A DNA stretch of 9,315 nucleotides from an uncultured Synergistales bacterium (GTDB lineage: Bacteria; Synergistota; Synergistia; Synergistales; Aminobacteriaceae), in NCBI GenBank assembly GCA_905233335.1, contig CAJOED010000038.1:1029-10343 (forward strand), read 5' to 3'. The position numbers and the translations under genes were made by a program. Below are positions 5,918 to 9,315 of this stretch, one piece after another (position 1 is the first letter of the stretch; every line of letters starts with the position of its first letter). The notes below the pieces were generated by a model. The model saw only the letters and a program-made list of their open reading frames with translations. It ran no database searches and was not told where the DNA came from.

Positions 5918-5930
5918 GCATGTGCAAAGA

Positions 5931-6515
5931 ATGAACGAACGCGAAAAAATGACAGCCGGAGAGTTATACAATCCTGCGGACGAGGAATTATACAGGTTAC
6001 GGACGAGGGCGCATAAGTTGTGCGTGGACTACAACAAGCTGTACGACACGGACGAGGTGAAACGCTATGACATTCTCCGTGAACTTCTGCCGTACTGCAA
6101 TCTTGACGAGATATATTTTCAGGGGCCTATATATTTTGATTACGGGATAAATACGTTCATCGGGAAAAATTTTTACGCGAACTTCAACACGACGATACTT
6201 GATGTCTGCCGTGTGAGAATAGGTGATAATGTCATGCTTGGGACGAACGTCTCACTTCTCACGCCGATGCACCCTATGAGGTGGCAGGAACGCAACGGGA
6301 AGCGCAACAAGAACGGGGAAATCATACAGCTCGAATATGCCAAGCCCATAACTATCGGGAACAACTGCTGGCTTGCGTCGAATGTTACAGTTACGGGCGG
6401 GGTGAAAATAGGTGCCGGCAGTGTTATCGGAGCAGGGAGCGTAGTAACTCGCGATATACCGCCGGATGTGTTTGCGGCTGGTGCGCCTTGTCGGGTGATT
6501 AAGCCGATAGAGTGA
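5931..6515 (+). CDS. Sugar O-acetyltransferase, maltose acetyltransferase-like (LbH fold)
   Basis: The protein has 194 residues and resembles Maa/LacA-type CoA-dependent acetyltransferases, which acetylate free sugars or glycan residues in the cytoplasm. The N-terminus MNEREKMTAGELYN matches the start of the Maa helical domain. Left-handed beta-helix hexapeptide repeats follow (about 74-180), for example TFIGKNFYANFNTTI, VRIGDNVMLGTNV and VKIGAGSVIGAGSVV. The active-site His is in TPMHP (His114). A longer reading from an ATG at 5868 would add 21 hydrophobic residues, but it has no ribosome binding site and would lie upstream of the predicted transcription start. The 5931 start has only a weak AAAGG 12 nt away. 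It is the only confident plus-strand gene. Its last 17 bp overlap the end of ispG, tail to tail. The acceptor is unknown. Confidence 0.88.
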   Translation: MNEREKMTAGELYNPADEELYRLRTRAHKLCVDYNKLYDTDEVKRYDILRELLPYCNLDEIYFQGPIYFDYGINTFIGKNFYANFNTTILDVCRVRIGDNVMLGTNVSLLTPMHPMRWQERNGKRNKNGEIIQLEYAKPITIGNNCWLASNVTVTGGVKIGAGSVIGAGSVVTRDIPPDVFAAGAPCRVIKPIE

Positions 6516-7545
6516 GGAATTTCGGGAGGACTTCATCAAGCTCATCGAATGCGTATTCCCCGATGCTCTGCCCATTACGGAACAGCACAGCTCCTCCCGG
6601 TGTCCCCGCAATACCGAACTGTGCGTGCCGGGCTTCTTTGGGGCCATTGACCTCACAGCCCATAACAGCAACACTCACTCCGTCCGGCAGCCTCGACAAC
6701 AGCGGCTCTACTATCTTCACGAGGCGCATAACGTCAGCACGTCTCCTTCCGCACGTCGGACACGAGATGAGATTCACACCGCGAGTACGAAGCTCCAACG
6801 CCTTCAGTATCTCATAGCCCACGCGGACTTCACGTTCAGGCTCATCCGTCAGAGATACGCGCAAAGTGTCCCCGATACCCCTCATCAGCAACGCCGAAAT
6901 ACACGCCGTCCCCTTCACGACTCCGCCGTCGCCCGGCCCCGCTTCCGTCAAGCCTATATGCATCGGGAAATCAGGATACGCCGCCGCAATCAGTTCATTC
7001 GCCCTCACGCACTCATTCACGCTTGAGGATTTCGCCGAAAGTATCATGTTCGTGAAGTCATTGCGCAAAAGTAATTCAGCCTGTTCACGCACAGCAATAC
7101 AGAGAGCTTCTGACCTGTTACCGTTCGCCTGGTCGAGCTGTTTCTGCGAGATACTTCCGCCGTTAGCACCGATACGGATTACTACATCAAGTGCCTTTGC
7201 GGTGGTGATTACGTCGTTGAGTTTGTCGAGGGGCATGTTTCCGGGATTGATCCTTATCGCACGACAGCCAGCCTCCATAGCCAAAATCGCAAGTGCAGGG
7301 TCAAAGTGTATGTCCGCCATAATCACGAGCCGGGTATGTTCGACCAGGTGCCGCAGGTCGTCCGCAAATTTCTTGTCGGGGAGTGCCGCACGTGCCATCT
7401 CACAGCCTGCCGCAATCAGCCTCTCACACTGTGATATGCATTCCCCGCGCTTGGCCAGCGAAACTTTCAGCATACTCTCAACTCTCACGGGAGCATTGCC
7501 GCCTATTGTCAGTCCGTTAATTGTTACTTGTCGTTTACTGTTCAT
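6499..7545 (-). CDS. ispG: 4-hydroxy-3-methylbut-2-en-1-yl diphosphate synthase IspG (GcpE)
   Basis: The protein has 348 residues, the length of the short bacterial form. It converts MEcPP to HMBPP, the penultimate step of the MEP isoprenoid pathway, with a [4Fe-4S] cluster. The cluster ligands are visible as SCPTCGR (Cys262, Cys265) and MGCEVNGPKEA (Cys297, Glu304). The TIM-barrel part contains MADIHFDPALA (76-86), INPGN (99-103) and HIGLTEAGP (196-204). The N-terminal strand is divergent: VRVESMLKVSL stands where most homologues have QSMTNT, and RAALPD replaces the common RVAVPD. The ATG lies 3 nt after the rseP stop, with no clear ribosome binding site, so translation is probably coupled to rseP. 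Its 3' end overlaps the acetyltransferase gene. Confidence 0.95.
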   Translation of the reverse strand: MNSKRQVTINGLTIGGNAPVRVESMLKVSLAKRGECISQCERLIAAGCEMARAALPDKKFADDLRHLVEHTRLVIMADIHFDPALAILAMEAGCRAIRINPGNMPLDKLNDVITTAKALDVVIRIGANGGSISQKQLDQANGNRSEALCIAVREQAELLLRNDFTNMILSAKSSSVNECVRANELIAAAYPDFPMHIGLTEAGPGDGGVVKGTACISALLMRGIGDTLRVSLTDEPEREVRVGYEILKALELRTRGVNLISCPTCGRRRADVMRLVKIVEPLLSRLPDGVSVAVMGCEVNGPKEARHAQFGIAGTPGGAVLFRNGQSIGEYAFDELDEVLPKFLTLSA

Positions 7546-7548
7546 GAT

Positions 7549-8595
7549 TTAGTGTGTGAGAAATAGATTGTATACATCCTTGCAGGTGATAAAAATCATC
7601 AGCGATATCAACAGCACAAACCCTGCCGCATGTATCCAGGTTTCGACTTTTTCGGGAAGTCTACGGCGGACTATCATCTCAAGAAGCACAAAAAGTATTC
7701 TCCCTCCGTCAAGTGCTGGTATGGGGAAAAGGTTCAGTATTCCCAAGTTCAGCGCAATAATCGCAATGAATGTGATGAAGTCCCAAAATCCCGAACGCAT
7801 AGCCTTCCCGGACATTGACGCAATTCCGACGGGGCCGGTAACGTCCGCTTCCTGACGACGCATGATGACTTCCGCAAGCCCGGTGAGCATCATTCCCGTC
7901 ATCCTGTACGTGTAGCCCGCCGACCTCCTGAACGCCTGCAATAACCCGTAGCGCACATAGCCCGGTGAAACTCCCAGCATAGGCCGCCCGTATTCTTTGT
8001 TGTCCGGGACAGCGACATTCACGGTCATAATTTCTCCGTTGCGGCGGATTTCGAGAGTGAGATTTTCGTCCTTCATGCTTTCCGTGCGAATTTTTTCGGA
8101 CATTTCGCGCCATTTCGTTACGGCAATATCATTCACCTTCAGGATCTCATCATTCACCTGAAGCCCGGCAATTTCTGACGGGAAGCCCGGCATGATTTCA
8201 CCGATTTTTGTGCTGTCCATGTCAAGTACACCGTGCCCGTAAAGATACAACGCCATCAACAGCACAGCTAATATTATGTTGAACAGTGAGCCGTTGAGGA
8301 GGATAAAAAATCTTTTCCACGCGGGCTGTTCGTTGAAGCCTTTGCCGGGGATTACCTGTTCGCCGTCCTCGTCCTCATTCATTCCTGCAAGACGACAGAA
8401 ACCTCCGACCGGGAATAATCTCCATGACCAGAGCATATTGTTTTTGCTGCGGTGCTGGAGGATTGCCGGTCCCATACCGAACGCGAACTCGTGAACTTGT
8501 ACGCCAAGAATTTTCGCCGTGATGTAGTGCCCGTATTCGTGGACGAGAACACACACAGCGATAACGATTACGAAAGCTATAATGCCAGTGAGCAA
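7549..8595 (-). CDS. rseP: RIP zinc metalloprotease RseP (site-2 protease)
   Basis: The protein has 348 residues. It is an inner-membrane zinc protease that cuts transmembrane segments, typically of anti-sigma factors in envelope stress signalling and of leftover signal peptides. The zinc motif HEYGH (His19, Glu20, His23) is in the first membrane helix, and the third ligand motif is NLFPIPALDGGR (Asp296). An N-rich loop, NGSLFN (101-106), and one PDZ domain (about 128-205) lie between; E. coli RseP has two PDZ domains and is about 450 residues. The start is TTG at 8595: no ATG lies nearby, and AGGAG (8610-8606) is 10 nt upstream. It lies 47 bp after the glycosyltransferase gene and 3 bp before ispG. 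In many bacteria dxr sits directly upstream of rseP-ispG, but not here. Confidence 0.93.
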   Translation of the reverse strand: MLTGIIAFVIVIAVCVLVHEYGHYITAKILGVQVHEFAFGMGPAILQHRSKNNMLWSWRLFPVGGFCRLAGMNEDEDGEQVIPGKGFNEQPAWKRFFILLNGSLFNIILAVLLMALYLYGHGVLDMDSTKIGEIMPGFPSEIAGLQVNDEILKVNDIAVTKWREMSEKIRTESMKDENLTLEIRRNGEIMTVNVAVPDNKEYGRPMLGVSPGYVRYGLLQAFRRSAGYTYRMTGMMLTGLAEVIMRRQEADVTGPVGIASMSGKAMRSGFWDFITFIAIIALNLGILNLFPIPALDGGRILFVLLEMIVRRRLPEKVETWIHAAGFVLLISLMIFITCKDVYNLFLTH

Positions 8596-8610
8596 ATTAT
8601 TATTTCTCCT

Positions 8611-8627
8611 TGTGAAAATTTCTCACA
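8611..8627. promoter_or_regulatory. 17-bp near-palindrome in front of rseP
   Basis: The sequence tgtgaaaatttctcaca pairs at 7 of 8 symmetric positions around T8619. It lies between the rseP ribosome binding site (8606-8610) and a possible -10 (TATACT, minus strand, 8634-8629), where an operator would be expected. The arms are TGTGA/TCACA, but the gap is 7 bp, not the 6 bp of a CRP site. It could also form a small hairpin in the rseP leader. I find no good -35 for the -10. Confidence 0.35.
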
Positions 8628-8642
8628 TAGTATACAGCAAAA

Positions 8643-9315
8643 TTATTTGTGAATGTGCAGAAGTAGCAGAATGTGCTTGATGAAAATTTTTGTTTTCGTC
8701 GTGATTGTGTCGTTGGAGTGCAGATAATATTCACGAGCATAATTCTTCATGTAGCGTCTGTATCTTGCGTAAATTTCGGGTGAAGGAGTTATGCGCCGCC
8801 CAAAGAGTGCACTTACTGAGGTATTATATATTCCTGCTCTTGCCTTCTGTGCTGTACGTTCCGGGAGGTTATCGAGGGCAAGAATTTTCTCACGGGCAAT
8901 TATGCTTCGGTGAAGTCCGTCGGGCGTGAATGTTTTTCGGGGGTCGCGTGTCTGTCCGAAATCCTTGTGCTGAACATAGCAGTACAGGTAGTAATTTATG
9001 TAGCACACTCTCATGTTCTTGTGCCGCATGATGATGTTCATGAAAAAATATTCGTCCTCACAGTAAGTCATGCTCTCGTCATAATGAACTGTCCCGATGA
9101 CCTCACGCCTTACTGCTTTATTCCACGAGAAGCCGCCGACTACGTTATCTTTCAGTATCCTGAATGACAGCTCCTCACCGTCCGAAAAATCAGAAGCCTT
9201 CACGCTGTCGACATCATACACCGGCCATTCTGAAAATTTCGCGTAGTGCCGGTAAACGACAAAGTCAGGCCGTCCGCATTTCTCTATGGCACTATCAACG
9301 ACAGAAATTAACTGC
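8643..9315 (-). CDS. Family 2 glycosyltransferase, C-terminal part (runs off the window)
   Basis: The frame is open to the window edge, giving the last 223 residues; the GTG at 9221 is internal, not the start. The visible part resembles GT-A fold family 2 enzymes of LPS, capsule or exopolysaccharide synthesis. GGFSWNKAVRREVI, followed by HYDESMTYCEDEYFFMNII, matches the common (S/W)NKLYRREVI ... CEDxxF stretch that carries the catalytic acidic pair (Glu-Asp). A helical C-terminal region ends in a short hydrophobic IFIKHILLLLHIHK. The N-terminal nucleotide-sugar-binding half with its DXD motif would lie beyond 9315. The gene is followed by rseP after 47 bp with no visible terminator, so they may share a transcript. 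Donor and acceptor are unknown. Confidence 0.8.
   Translation of the reverse strand, partial: QLISVVDSAIEKCGRPDFVVYRHYAKFSEWPVYDVDSVKASDFSDGEELSFRILKDNVVGGFSWNKAVRREVIGTVHYDESMTYCEDEYFFMNIIMRHKNMRVCYINYYLYCYVQHKDFGQTRDPRKTFTPDGLHRSIIAREKILALDNLPERTAQKARAGIYNTSVSALFGRRITPSPEIYARYRRYMKNYAREYYLHSNDTITTKTKIFIKHILLLLHIHK

Noticed and set aside
5868..5930. N-terminal extension of the acetyltransferase from an ATG at 5868
   Set aside because: No ribosome binding site; the ATG lies upstream of the likely transcription start; the family N-terminus begins at 5931.
5911..5934. Seven-codon leader ORF overlapping the acetyltransferase start by ATGA
   Set aside because: It has no ribosome binding site and its length is easily due to chance.
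6523..6599. 8-bp inverted repeat CGGGAGGA / TCCTCCCG with a 61-nt gap
   Set aside because: It lies within ispG coding sequence, the loop is long and no T run follows. It is probably chance.
6866..7552. 228-codon plus-strand open frame opposite ispG
   Set aside because: It is a shadow of ispG with no ribosome binding site and a low-complexity Ser/Ala/Ile-rich translation.
8611..8627. CRP/FNR-type site before rseP
   Set aside because: The TGTGA and TCACA arms are 7 bp apart instead of 6, and no CRP homologue is in view.

Overview
The window reads as chromosomal DNA of a Gram-negative-type, probably anaerobic bacterium. A member of the Synergistota is my best guess. The hints are the divergent IspG, the long TrmB with an FPCPWP motif, the short RsmD, and the pmm/pgm-trmB-rsmD gene order. 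This is inference from protein style; no marker gene is present. There are no rRNA or tRNA genes, CRISPR arrays or insertion-sequence ends. Nearly all genes lie on the minus strand; only one confident gene is on plus.

Reading the minus-strand genes in transcription order, from high to low coordinates: (a) 9315-6499 holds the tail of a family 2 glycosyltransferase, then rseP (site-2 protease, TTG start) and ispG (MEP-pathway isoprenoid enzyme), the last two only 3 bp apart. (b) 5827-4463 is a GntP-family gluconate-type permease with an extended -10 promoter and a rho-independent terminator. (c) 4462-4150 is a 313-bp gap holding that terminator, a 36-bp tandem repeat and a strikingly T-poor plus strand. 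(d) 4149-371 is a packed run: phosphomannomutase/phosphoglucomutase, trmB (tRNA m7G46), rsmD (16S m2G966), then an Rpn-family PD-(D/E)XK nuclease. (e) 302-1 is the 5' part of a MATE efflux gene with its own very good promoter. On plus, 5931-6515 encodes a maltose-acetyltransferase-like enzyme. It is divergent from gntP and its 3' end overlaps that of ispG.

The most interesting locus is the Rpn gene (371-1330). Its C-terminal part carries nine tetrapeptide (mostly RAEG) repeats from a 12-bp tandem repeat. Just upstream of them, inside the reading frame, an almost ideal Shine-Dalgarno sequence (GGAGGTGA) sits 5 nt before an in-frame ATG (Met219). This is the layout of the gene-within-gene Rpn toxin-antitoxin systems: a full-length nuclease (RpnL) and a separately translated C-terminal inhibitor (RpnS, here 101 residues). 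A possible internal promoter lies further upstream. The gene starts at a TTG inside the end of rsmD, with its own GGAGG in the rsmD coding sequence, so its expression may be coupled to a housekeeping rRNA methyltransferase.
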